This document shows positions 7,096-12,666 of a stretch of DNA of 22,037 bases, one piece after another (position 1 is the first letter of the stretch; each line of letters opens with the position of its first letter). The position numbers and the translations under genes were made by a program. Origin of the DNA: a virus; the IMG/VR virus record IMGVR_UViG_3300034685_000135, positions 1 through 22,037 of that record; one strand, written 5' to 3'. Under the pieces are notes generated by a model, which saw nothing but the letters and a program-made list of their open reading frames with translations, did not search any database and had not been told where the DNA came from.

Positions 7096-7371
7096 TTGAA
7101 TAAACAACCTAAGCAGTTTTTACGTGTTGAAGGAAATAATGGTGGAGATTTTATTGAAATTCATGATGTCGGCAACGGAAAAATAAACTTAAAGTCTGGA
7201 AGTTGTTGCGTTATGAGTATTGATGCTATTGTACCAGTCGAATTTTTAACAGCAATATTATCAGAAAAAATGATGGAATATGACGGAGGTATAGAAGCAA
7301 TAATTGATTCTTTTGGATGGGATAAAAAGTATAAAAATGAACTGAAAAATAAGGTTCAAAGACATTATTAA
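7096..7371 (+). CDS. Hypothetical protein (91 aa, TTG start)
   Basis: The frame can begin at GTG 7084 or TTG 7096. TTG 7096 is preferred because AAGGTG at 7081-7086 then lies nine bases upstream, while GTG 7084 would have no space for a ribosome site. The protein starts MNKQPKQFLRVEGNNGGDFI and has a beta-rich first half with KINLKSGSCCVMSIDAIVPV, then a helical half with an acidic stretch, EYDGGIEAIIDSFGWD. No family was recognised. Codon use is close to that of the flanking small genes. Confidence 0.6.
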   Translation: MNKQPKQFLRVEGNNGGDFIEIHDVGNGKINLKSGSCCVMSIDAIVPVEFLTAILSEKMMEYDGGIEAIIDSFGWDKKYKNELKNKVQRHY

Positions 7372-7424
7372 TAACATATTTCAAAGATCATGTGCAATCT
7401 GTAAATAATGTAAAGGAGGTTATT

Positions 7425-7511
7425 ATGGGTAAAACAATTTATTTAACGGATAAAGAGATAGATTTTTTATTATGCGAAGGAGTGAAGAATATATGGCAGT
7501 ACCTTTACTGA
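7425..7511 (+). CDS. Very short ORF with strong ribosome site (28 aa)
   Basis: AAAGGAGGT sits five bases before ATG 7425. The frame codes MGKTIYLTDKEIDFLLCEGV plus eight residues and ends in TGA at 7509-7511. The leader before it (7374-7424) resembles the leader at 13500-13551 base by base, so it was probably a functional gene start. The reading frame may be the front part of a damaged gene: a second ribosome site, AAGGAGTGA, and ATG 7493 begin a 12-codon frame overlapping its end, and further broken frames follow. A true 28-residue peptide cannot be excluded. Confidence 0.4.
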   Translation: MGKTIYLTDKEIDFLLCEGVKNIWQYLY

Positions 7512-7534
7512 TATCAAAAAAGAAAGGATAAAAA

Positions 7535-7663
7535 ATATTACCTGACGATTACAAACTAGGATGGCTGTTTAAAAATGAAAATGAAGCATATTGGGTGGTA
7601 TGGGGAAGTTGTAAAGACAAGGAAACCGCATTGCAGTGTGCAAAAGACGTAATAGAAAAGTAG
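7535..7663 (+). pseudogene. Coding-like 42-codon frame with ATA in the start position
   Basis: Between TAA at 7529-7531 and TAG at 7661-7663 one frame reads LPDDYKLGWLFKNENEAYW followed by VVWGSCKDKETALQCAKDVI, which looks like real protein. No ATG, GTG or TTG is in frame at the front. AAAGGA at 7523-7528 is placed correctly for ATA at 7535. Beyond the TAG the same frame continues in coding-like fashion (SDSPLTEYLTIEQISALKQ) to TGA at about 7751. Either the gene starts at ATA, or this is a decayed gene with a lost start and stops. Confidence 0.4.
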
Positions 7664-7761
7664 GGCAAAAGAGATATTTTTATCTCAGACTCACCTTTAA
7701 CTGAATATCTGACAATAGAACAAATTTCTGCATTAAAGCAGATAACCATTTGATTCGTATT

Positions 7762-7822
7762 CCAAGGACAATATGTAGTAGCAAATCCAGGGGTCAAAAG
7801 GCCCCGAAAGGAGGGTTTATAA
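7762..7822 (+). repeat. Leader repeat copy 1 with short hairpin
   Basis: The stretch CCAAGGACAATATGTAGTA (7762-7780) and the following CAAATCCAGGGG occur again with few changes at 8073-8104. Both copies end in CCGAAAGGAGG just before a gene start. Copy 1 also contains a perfect hairpin at 7790-7805, GGGGTC-AAAA-GGCCCC, directly before the ribosome site. It may be an untranslated leader element of the small-gene patch or a scar of gene duplication. Confidence 0.55.
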
Positions 7823-8029
7823 ATGGAACAAAAGGTAGAAATTCTTACATTAGAACAGTTTGCAGAATTACCACGTAAAGAGCGAAAAGCAAAAATTAAC
7901 GAATACATTAAGCAATATGGTTGTGAAAAATTATCTGAAGTTTGGGATATACCTGCAAGGGTAATTGCTCGTATAAGTATGGTACTAAGCTACGATAATG
8001 TTTGGGATTATATCAGAGATTGGTACTGA
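7823..8029 (+). CDS. Small helical protein, possible HTH (68 aa)
   Basis: ATG 7823 has AAAGGAGGG about nine bases upstream. The protein is MEQKVEILTLEQFAELPRKE, then a helical part, KAKINEYIKQYGCEKLSEVW, then DIPARVIARISMVLSYDNVW. The middle (helix, glycine turn, LSEVWDIPARVIARI helix) has the spacing of a helix-turn-helix, which would make it a small DNA-binding regulator. No clear family was recognised. It follows leader repeat copy 1 and precedes copy 2. Confidence 0.65.
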   Translation: MEQKVEILTLEQFAELPRKERKAKINEYIKQYGCEKLSEVWDIPARVIARISMVLSYDNVWDYIRDWY

Positions 8030-8072
8030 AGAAGTAGATGAGTAATGGAAGTAGTTAATCCTGCCCTGTCTG

Positions 8073-8118
8073 CCAAATACAATATGTAGTAACAAATCCA
8101 AGGGCCGAAAGGAGGTAT
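8073..8118 (+). repeat. Leader repeat copy 2
   Basis: CCAAATACAATATGTAGTA at 8073-8091 and CAAATCCAAGGGCCGAAAGGAGG match the repeat at 7762-7813, but without its inserted hairpin. It forms the leader and ribosome site of the zinc-ribbon gene at 8124. In one frame both copies read QYVV(A/T)NP, so they could also derive from the end of an old duplicated gene. Confidence 0.55.
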
Positions 8119-8123
8119 CTGAT

Positions 8124-8330
8124 ATGCCGTTGCCATATTTTGGCGAAATATGCCAGCACTGCAAAGGCACTGGATATATACGAAGATGCCCGAAGTGTAA
8201 GAGTACCGATGTAGATATATACGAAGTGCCTGGCATGTGGTGGGGATGGAGATGTAAATGCGGATGGGAATACAGAGAATATTATTTGGAACCCGCATCT
8301 TGCTATGAACCTGCACATTCCAAAGATTAG
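8124..8330 (+). CDS. Small zinc-ribbon protein (68 aa)
   Basis: ATG 8124 follows GAAAGGAGG at suitable distance. The protein contains three Cys pairs in the first 50 residues: CQHC at 10-13, CPKC at about 22-25, and CKCGW at about 45-49, which together fit one zinc ribbon plus an extra CxxC. The segment GMWWGWRCKCGWEYREYY is rich in Trp and aromatic residues. Such small phage zinc ribbons usually bind nucleic acid or a host protein, for example RNA polymerase; no target is known here. Codon use is less AT-rich than in the flanking phage core genes. Confidence 0.75.
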   Translation: MPLPYFGEICQHCKGTGYIRRCPKCKSTDVDIYEVPGMWWGWRCKCGWEYREYYLEPASCYEPAHSKD

Positions 8331-8362
8331 AAGAATAATTCTACAAAGGAGGTAAATAATTA

Positions 8363-8629
8363 ATGTGTTTCTATGATGAGCATGAATACTATAAGGATTT
8401 AGAAGCTGAAGCCAGATATTGGGAAAATATTAACGCTGAAGCCGAAACAAAAATTGAAGCAGAGGCTGAAGCTGAAGCTATGAATCAAGAACGTTTTAAG
8501 CCGAAAAAACCTATATACGATTATAAAAAACATTTATATATCTGTCCTAATTGCGGAAAATTTTTGCATACCTGTAATGAACATAAAAAATACAGTATGT
8601 GTTGCGGGCAATTATTGGACTGGAATTAA
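8363..8629 (+). CDS. Small zinc-ribbon protein with Glu-Ala repeat (88 aa)
   Basis: ATG 8363 has AAAGGAGGT upstream. The N-terminal half is a charged helix with a simple repeat, AEAETKIEAEAEAEA, encoded by GAAGCTGAAGC-type DNA repeats that may vary in number between relatives. The C-terminal half is a zinc ribbon: CPNCGKFLHTC and then MCCGQLLDW. The Cys layout suggests binding of one zinc ion. The helix may form a coiled coil for dimerisation. The function is unknown. Confidence 0.7.
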   Translation: MCFYDEHEYYKDLEAEARYWENINAEAETKIEAEAEAEAMNQERFKPKKPIYDYKKHLYICPNCGKFLHTCNEHKKYSMCCGQLLDWN

Positions 8630-8633
8630 CAGC

Positions 8634-8656
8634 AGGCAGGTATCCCCAGCCTGCCT
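8634..8656 (+). other. Inverted repeat (7-bp stem, 9-base loop), no U-tract
   Basis: AGGCAGG at 8634-8640 pairs perfectly with CCTGCCT at 8650-8656 around the loop TATCCCCAG. It lies right after the stop of the Glu-Ala zinc-ribbon gene and before the ribosome site of the next gene. No run of T follows, so it is not a standard intrinsic terminator. It may modulate mRNA decay or transcript pausing. Confidence 0.5.
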
Positions 8657-8680
8657 ACCAAATAAAAGGAGTGCATGAAC

Positions 8681-8836
8681 ATGTTTTCCGTATTTTCCAC
8701 TAGAAAAGAATTTTGCGGCATTTGCAAAGAAAAGTGTTCTATATTCAGATTTATAATAAGCTATTTACATGATATGTATTGCTGGAACCCTAAAAATGAG
8801 TGGCTGAAAAAGCAAGCCCTATACTTCTGGACATGA
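8681..8836 (+). CDS. Small cysteine-containing protein (51 aa)
   Basis: ATG 8681 lies after AAAGGAG at about ten bases; an in-frame ATG at 8675 is an alternative. The protein begins MFSVFSTRKEFCGICKEKCS, with CxxC plus a further Cys, and has a hydrophobic middle (IFRFIISYL) and a late Cys-Trp pair. It could bind zinc. Its stop overlaps the region of the next gene's ribosome site. No family was recognised. Confidence 0.55.
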   Translation: MFSVFSTRKEFCGICKEKCSIFRFIISYLHDMYCWNPKNEWLKKQALYFWT

Positions 8837-8853
8837 GACGGAGGCGAATTAAA

Positions 8854-8988
8854 ATGCGGGAGAGAAATCCTCGTTGTTTATATTGTGGTAAATTTGTTTC
8901 GTTTATTAATACTATTCGATATACACCTTATGGTAACTATTGTGATATAGAACCACCCGATGAAGAATTTATATGCCAAAAATGTTGA
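8854..8988 (+). CDS. Small zinc-ribbon protein (44 aa)
   Basis: The start ATG 8854 is chosen because GGAGG at 8840-8844 is nine bases upstream; an upstream extension to GTG 8800 would run inside the previous gene. The protein begins MRERNPRCLYCGKFVSF and ends EEFICQKC. The two CxxC pairs (CLYC and CQKC) at the two ends form a classic four-Cys zinc ribbon of minimal size. The role is unknown. A gap of about 80 bases without a credible gene follows. Confidence 0.65.
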   Translation: MRERNPRCLYCGKFVSFINTIRYTPYGNYCDIEPPDEEFICQKC

Positions 8989-9070
8989 GGTAATCTTAAT
9001 AGTTCAGAAAAAGAATTAACTTATAGAACATCATGGATAAAACCACATTCGTTATAGGAGGCGAACTAAA

Positions 9071-9364
9071 GTGCATGAGATGAAGATGAGCGATGATTCC
9101 CTAAAATCAAAAATATCAAAGCTAGAATCTGAATTATATCATGCAAATATCTACATAGAGAGATTAGAGAAAGAAAATCTTAAACTCCAAAAAGCTCTTG
9201 AATTGGCAGTTAATTATTATTATACCGAAGCAGGAAATTGCCCACGTGAAATTACAGAATTTCCTTGCCGCAGAATTCGCTCAGGTTGTGATGAAAATAC
9301 AGAAAAGGAATGTTGGAAAGAGTATTTCCTGAAGGAGGCCGAAAAGAATGAGTGCGATGCTTGA
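9071..9364 (+). CDS. Coiled-coil protein with cysteine-rich tail (97 aa)
   Basis: GTG 9071 has AGGAGG about eight bases upstream; ATGs at 9080 and 9086 are possible alternatives. Residues 8-45 form a coiled coil (KSKISKLESELYHANIYIER and LEKENLKLQKALEL). The tail has Cys residues in GNCPRE, FPCRRIRSGC and KECWKEYF. The block KALELAVNYYY to CWKEYFL matches the whole of the 54-residue protein at 6624-6788 in layout, so the gene looks like a coiled coil fused to that small domain. The end overlaps the next gene by 17 bases. Confidence 0.7.
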   Translation: MHEMKMSDDSLKSKISKLESELYHANIYIERLEKENLKLQKALELAVNYYYTEAGNCPREITEFPCRRIRSGCDENTEKECWKEYFLKEAEKNECDA

Positions 9365-9668
9365 AGAAGCCGAATTGAAATTTGATAAATTAACTAGTCA
9401 TCTAAGCGAAAAGGAATTCGTTTTTGTAAAAATACAATATTGGGTTCGCATATTGAATAACGGATTGTATCCTGAACAGTGGTGTAAGCCGACAGCAAAA
9501 GGAACAAAAGTTGTATGTAGACCTATCGAAAATCGTGATGATTATGAATTGAAATATGGCGAATTCAAGAACTTCATTGAATGGGCTAATAAGAAATATG
9601 ATTTAGGGTTGGAAGTAAAAAGAAAGCCGAAGGAGGTTACGGAAAATGTTAGCCAAGGCCAAGGATGA
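9348..9668 (+). CDS. Hypothetical phage protein (106 aa)
   Basis: ATG 9348 lies inside the end of the previous gene, with GGAGG ten bases upstream, so translation is coupled. The protein has a helical N-terminus (MSAMLEEAELKFDKLTSHL), a central aromatic part (FVFVKIQYWVRILNNGLYPE) with Trp-Cys, and a charged tail. No motif was recognised. The tail overlaps the start of the next gene by 23 bases, and that stretch contains the next ribosome site, AAGGAGG, so the last residues are probably constrained by DNA rather than protein. Confidence 0.65.
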   Translation: MSAMLEEAELKFDKLTSHLSEKEFVFVKIQYWVRILNNGLYPEQWCKPTAKGTKVVCRPIENRDDYELKYGEFKNFIEWANKKYDLGLEVKRKPKEVTENVSQGQG

Positions 9669-9840
9669 TTTATACTGTCCTGAATATAATTATCAAAACT
9701 GGCGCAAAGGCAAAGAATATCCCTGTGTTATGCGAGATGACCTAATAGATATAGCAGACGAAAAAGGCGTAGTGTTTCACTTTTCGCAGAAAATCAAAAG
9801 TAAATTGGAAGAAGTTTTTGAGTTTGTAGAGGGAATATAA
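9646..9840 (+). CDS. Small hypothetical protein (64 aa)
   Basis: ATG 9646 lies inside the preceding gene with AAGGAGGT upstream. The protein starts MLAKAKDDLYCPEYNYQNWR and continues KGKEYPCVMRDDLIDIADEK, followed by short strands and a terminal helix, EEVFEFVEGI. The W-R-K-G-K-E-Y motif followed by strands is seen in small beta-barrel phage proteins, so a compact SH3-like fold is possible. No function can be given. It is the last gene of the less AT-rich patch. Confidence 0.6.
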   Translation: MLAKAKDDLYCPEYNYQNWRKGKEYPCVMRDDLIDIADEKGVVFHFSQKIKSKLEEVFEFVEGI

Positions 9841-9871
9841 TTTATGGGAGAAATAATAAATGAATAAAAAT

Positions 9872-9904
9872 TTGATTTTATTTACAAATAAGATTTATAG
9901 GAGG
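9872..9904 (+). repeat. Repeated AT-rich leader ending in the ribosome site (example copy)
   Basis: TGATTTTATTTACAAATAAG followed by ATTTATAGGAGG precedes the radical SAM gene. Close relatives precede the ribosome sites at 5434-5459, 16392-16416, 16911-16946, 17800-17832 and 19164-19195, with the shared core TTTTATT-(T/C)ACAAAT-A-AAATATAGGAGG. Looser forms occur at 630-652, 11160-11182 and 15860-15888. The core ends in the ribosome site, so it is an untranslated leader element and not a promoter. It probably aids ribosome binding and may also be a site of recombination between modules. Confidence 0.6.
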
Positions 9905-9914
9905 TAATAAGCAA

Positions 9915-10991
9915 ATTAATATAGGGATTATTGATGCAGATTTATTGGATAAAGGAACACGATTTCCAAATTTAGCGTTAATGAAAATAAGCGGATATTA
10001 TAAAGGCCAAGGAAATAATGTGAAATTAATTTCAGATTATAATCAAATTAAAGAATATGATTTAATTTTTTTATCAAAGGTTTTTGATTATACTAATATA
10101 CCTATTGATATTAATAATATAAGAAACTTAAAGTATGGTGGAACAGGTTTTTATTATGATAAAGCTCTATTTTTAAAACCAGAAATAGAACATCATTTTC
10201 CAGATTATAATTTATATGATGAATATGTGCAATTAAAATTAAAACAAGGTGAACCTAAAAATAAATGGAAATATTATACAGATTATAGTATTGGTTTTAC
10301 TACTAGAGGATGTTTTAGAAAATGTAATTTTTGTGTAAATAAACGATTTAAAAAAGCTATTAAATGGTCTGATTTAAATGAGTTTGTAGACATAAATAAA
10401 AAATATATAACATTGCTTGATGATAATTTTTTAGCATATGAAGGATGGAAAAATATTTTATTGACATTGCAAAATACAGGAAAAAGATTTGAATTTAAAC
10501 AGGGATTAGATATGAGGTTAATGACCGAAGAAAAAGCAAGGATGTTATCTGAAAGTAAATATATTGGTGATTATATATTTGCTTTTGATAACATAGAGGA
10601 TAAAAATGTAATTAAACAAAAATTAAATATTTGGAAAAAATATTGCAATCAAAGTACGAAACTATATGTTTTATGTGCTTATGATAGTCAAGATGTTATT
10701 GATATTATTAATACATTTGAACGAATAAAAATTATTATGGAATATGGGTGCTTACCTTATATAATGAGATATAAAGATTATGAAAAAAGTCAATGGCGAG
10801 GTATTTATATAAATTTAGCCAGATGGTGTAATCAACCAAATTTTTATAAAAAGATGAGTTTTAGAGAATATTGTGAAGTCAATGGAGAGAATAGTTCAAC
10901 AATGAAATATATGAAAGAATTTGAAAAAGAATATCCTGAAGTTGCAAAAAGTTATTTTGATTTAAAGTATAGTTCCATAAATATGTTTTAA
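9915..10991 (+). CDS. Radical SAM protein (ATT or TTG start)
   Basis: The protein has the CX3CX2C iron-sulfur motif, GCFRKCNFC, with Cys at about residues 133, 137 and 140 counted from 9915. The 130 residues before it look like a Rossmann-type domain, as in B12-binding-like radical SAM enzymes; the TIM-barrel half follows. Such enzymes cleave S-adenosylmethionine to a 5'-deoxyadenosyl radical. The first usual start in frame is TTG 9945, but no ribosome site serves it. The frame is coding-like further up, NIGIIDADLLDKGTRFPN, and AGGAGG at 9899-9904 points to ATT 9915. Substrate unknown. It lies 320 bases before SpeD, another AdoMet enzyme. Confidence 0.85.
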   Translation: MNIGIIDADLLDKGTRFPNLALMKISGYYKGQGNNVKLISDYNQIKEYDLIFLSKVFDYTNIPIDINNIRNLKYGGTGFYYDKALFLKPEIEHHFPDYNLYDEYVQLKLKQGEPKNKWKYYTDYSIGFTTRGCFRKCNFCVNKRFKKAIKWSDLNEFVDINKKYITLLDDNFLAYEGWKNILLTLQNTGKRFEFKQGLDMRLMTEEKARMLSESKYIGDYIFAFDNIEDKNVIKQKLNIWKKYCNQSTKLYVLCAYDSQDVIDIINTFERIKIIMEYGCLPYIMRYKDYEKSQWRGIYINLARWCNQPNFYKKMSFREYCEVNGENSSTMKYMKEFEKEYPEVAKSYFDLKYSSINMF

Positions 10992-11010
10992 AGAAGGTTG
11001 TTATTTATAA

Positions 11011-11139
11011 TTCTATTCCCAAATAAAAAATATAAGACAATATCCGCCACATATAGAATTATTTGCTAGGAAACAGTGGGATTGTTTAGGGTTTGATATA
11101 GATGGATGGGATATTAAGGAAGTATTAAAGAATATATAA
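11011..11139 (+). pseudogene. C-terminal remnant of an MT-A70-type adenine methyltransferase
   Basis: After TAA at 11008-11010 this frame reads FYSQIKNIRQYPPHIELFAR and then KQWDCLGFDIDGWDI, ending at TAA 11137-11139. This is the tail seen in MT-A70-family and related phage adenine methyltransferases (FYSLIE...PP-x-x-ELFAR...GWD). No start codon or ribosome site precedes it, and the motif DPPW with the rest of the enzyme is gone. The sequence just before and within it (TTATTTATAATT then AAATAAAAAATATA) resembles the leader before the methyltransferase gene at 16959, which suggests a deletion that joined a leader to a gene tail. Confidence 0.6.
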
Positions 11140-11191
11140 GATTTGTTAAAAAAAACTATTGATAAATATAAAATATAGGAGTATAATATAT

Positions 11192-11310
11192 ATGGAAGTA
11201 GTAAATAAAATTTATCATAAATTTAGCAAATAGATATGAAAATAAAAATAAAAAAGAAAAAATTTACAATAAAAAAGATATGGCAAAAATTATTAAATAA
11301 AGGAGGATAA
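11192..11310 (+). pseudogene. Broken gene start, possibly methyltransferase-type
   Basis: ATG 11192 has TAGGAG and the usual AT-rich leader upstream, but the frame stops after 13 codons, MEVVNKIYHKFSK. This start resembles that of DNA methyltransferases (compare MLEINKIYCMDC at 19201). A neighbouring frame continues with NRYENKNKKEKIYNKKDMAK to TAA just before the SpeD ribosome site. Together with the MT-A70 tail upstream, the 10992-11312 gap appears to be debris of one or two lost genes. Confidence is low because the pieces are short and Lys/Asn-rich. Confidence 0.35.
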
Positions 11311-11312
11311 TA

Positions 11313-11654
11313 TTGCAGGTAGGAATACATATTATTGCTGATTTGAAAAAATGTAATAAACGAAAATTAAATGATATAAATTTTATAGAAAAACTTTTAT
11401 ATAAAGCTTCAGAATTTGCTAATGCGAAACCAATGGGAATAAAGACAGTTAAATTTGAACCACAAGGGCTTTCTTCGGTATTAATTATAGCTGAATCGCA
11501 CATTTCAGTACATACTTATCCAGAATTAGAATATTGTGCTGTTGATATTTTTACATGTGGGAAAAACGCAAAGCCTTTGAAGGCATTTGGGTATATAAAA
11601 AAAGAATTAGAGTGTGAAGAGTATAGGATACAGGTTGTAAATAGAAAAATATAG
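11313..11654 (+). CDS. speD: SpeD-type pyruvoyl-dependent S-adenosylmethionine decarboxylase
   Basis: TTG 11313 follows AAGGAGG. The 113-residue protein has the full class 1 AdoMet decarboxylase core: AESHISVHTYPE at 60-71 and AVDIFTCG at 76-83. Ser62 would be the self-cleavage site that becomes the pyruvoyl group; His67 and Cys82 match the processing His and catalytic Cys. It sits at the short end of the family range. The enzyme makes decarboxylated AdoMet for spermidine synthesis. Some relatives, including phage ones, are reported to decarboxylate ornithine or arginine instead. No spermidine synthase is in the window. The product may serve polyamine supply for DNA packing, or lower AdoMet; both are inference. 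Confidence 0.9.
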   Translation: MQVGIHIIADLKKCNKRKLNDINFIEKLLYKASEFANAKPMGIKTVKFEPQGLSSVLIIAESHISVHTYPELEYCAVDIFTCGKNAKPLKAFGYIKKELECEEYRIQVVNRKI

Positions 11655-11665
11655 GATGTGATAAT

Positions 11666-12001
11666 ATGGATATAATTTATGATTTTTATTTATTTCTTTT
11701 AAAAAAGATTAATATGATAGAAGAAACATGGTTAGTTACTTGTATTGGTTTTAGAAGTATAGATTTTGAAGAATTTTATAAAAAATATTTTGAAGAAAAA
11801 ATTAAGGATTTTGACGAATTTTCATTAAAAAAGTTATCAAAAATAATAAGTTTAATGAAAAAAGAATATAAAATACTTGAAAAACAGCAGGTAGATACTA
11901 GTGAAAAAATAGCCTGGCTTGAAGATGCATTATATATATTAAAAAAGCATATTGAAAATATATGTAAGTATAAGAGGGTAGTTGGAAATGAAAAAAAGTA
12001 G
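11666..12001 (+). CDS. Helical hypothetical protein (111 aa)
   Basis: ATG 11666 has AGGATG upstream and lies 11 bases after SpeD. The protein is mainly helical: an aromatic N-terminus (MDIIYDFYLFLLKKINMIEE), a region rich in Phe, Tyr and Lys, and a last coiled-coil-like helix (LMKKEYKILEKQQVDTSEKI, then AWLEDALYILKKH). No known domain was recognised. Closeness to SpeD suggests cotranscription, but not a shared function. Confidence 0.65.
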   Translation: MDIIYDFYLFLLKKINMIEETWLVTCIGFRSIDFEEFYKKYFEEKIKDFDEFSLKKLSKIISLMKKEYKILEKQQVDTSEKIAWLEDALYILKKHIENICKYKRVVGNEKK

Positions 12002-12170
12002 TCATCTTATAGAATTTTGTAAAGAAAAACAATGTTATTACCAAGATTGGGCTGATTGGTTTACTTTGCAAGGTAATTACAATAGAGCAAATGATATGCT
12101 AAAAACATGTGAAACGTGTGTTATAAAACGATATAATGATTGGCTTACAGAGAAAGGATATATAAAATAA
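11988..12170 (+). CDS. Small cysteine-containing protein (60 aa)
   Basis: ATG 11988 is preferred over TTG 11982, with AGAGGG further upstream. It overlaps the end of the previous gene by 14 bases. The protein starts MKKSSHLIEFCKEKQCYYQD and has a later CETC pair in MLKTCETCVIKRYNDWL. The C-x4-C and CxxC pairs could bind a zinc ion. The Trp-rich middle, DWADWFTLQGNY, is characteristic but not linked to a known family. Confidence 0.6.
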   Translation: MKKSSHLIEFCKEKQCYYQDWADWFTLQGNYNRANDMLKTCETCVIKRYNDWLTEKGYIK

Positions 12171-12197
12171 TCTTTTTATAAAGTAGGGAGGAAAATT

Positions 12198-12527
12198 ATG
12201 CCATCTAATTACCTTTTATTTGACTATCCAGCTTTTGATGTTACTTTAAATAAATTAGGCAGAGTAAAACTAAGTTTAACAAAAAATCATTTTTACGATA
12301 TTCCAGAAATTGAAATTAATCTAACCAACGCTGATATTTACAATATTCTGCTACTTCTTAAACAAAAAGAAGAATGGGTAAAAGTTATAAAACGAATTAT
12401 TGAAGCGGAACCTAATACTTGCGTTGGAAAAGGTTCTTGCCCATTTCCATTTAGATGTAAATATTGGTTTACCTGCAAGAGAGATTATTGCGAAACTGAA
12501 GCATTATGGAATGGAGAACCGAGTTAA
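12198..12527 (+). CDS. Hypothetical protein with cysteine-rich C-terminus (109 aa)
   Basis: ATG 12198 has AGGGAGG upstream. The first 75 residues have strand-helix pattern, with LSLTKNHFYDIPEIEINLTN and a helix, YNILLLLKQKEEWVKVIKRI. The last 35 residues carry five Cys: TCVGKGSCPFPFRCKYWFTC and KRDYCE, similar in spirit to the cysteine tails at 6624 and 9071. Zinc binding is likely. The role is unknown. Confidence 0.65.
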   Translation: MPSNYLLFDYPAFDVTLNKLGRVKLSLTKNHFYDIPEIEINLTNADIYNILLLLKQKEEWVKVIKRIIEAEPNTCVGKGSCPFPFRCKYWFTCKRDYCETEALWNGEPS

Positions 12528-12539
12528 GGAGGGCATTAT

Positions 12540-12653
12540 ATGATTTGGCCAGAAGTTATTTATCATGCAATCGATGTATTTGGAATCATAGTAATACCAA
12601 TATTTATGGTATGTTTTATTGTATGGAATATAACGAAAGATAATAAAGATTAA
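12540..12653 (+). CDS. Tiny single-span membrane protein (37 aa)
   Basis: ATG 12540 follows AAGGAGGGC, with the start 13 bases after the previous stop. The product, MIWPEVIYHAIDVFGIIVIP and IFMVCFIVWNITKDNKD, has one clear transmembrane span and a short charged end. It lies just before a lipoprotein gene, so both neighbours act at the envelope. They may form a membrane module such as superinfection control, but this is only inferred from position. Confidence 0.6.
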   Translation: MIWPEVIYHAIDVFGIIVIPIFMVCFIVWNITKDNKD

Positions 12654-12666
12654 AGAAGGTAATAAA

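Noticed and set aside
8634-8656. Intrinsic terminator
   Set aside because: The hairpin is good but no T-run follows and the next gene starts closely behind, so it is kept only as an inverted repeat.
8800-8853. GTG start extending the 44-residue zinc-ribbon gene upstream
   Set aside because: The extension lies within the preceding gene, has no ribosome site, and GGAGG at 8840-8844 points to ATG 8854.
9034-9085. Short ATG frame MDKTTFVIGGELKC before the gene at 9071
   Set aside because: It has no ribosome site and contains the ribosome site of the next gene; it is chance translation.
9844-9867. Seven-codon frame after the gene at 9646
   Set aside because: It is too short, and nothing follows that would be coupled to it.
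11236-11310. 24-codon Lys-rich frame before SpeD
   Set aside because: It is low-complexity, lacks a ribosome site and overlaps another equally likely frame. It is treated as debris.
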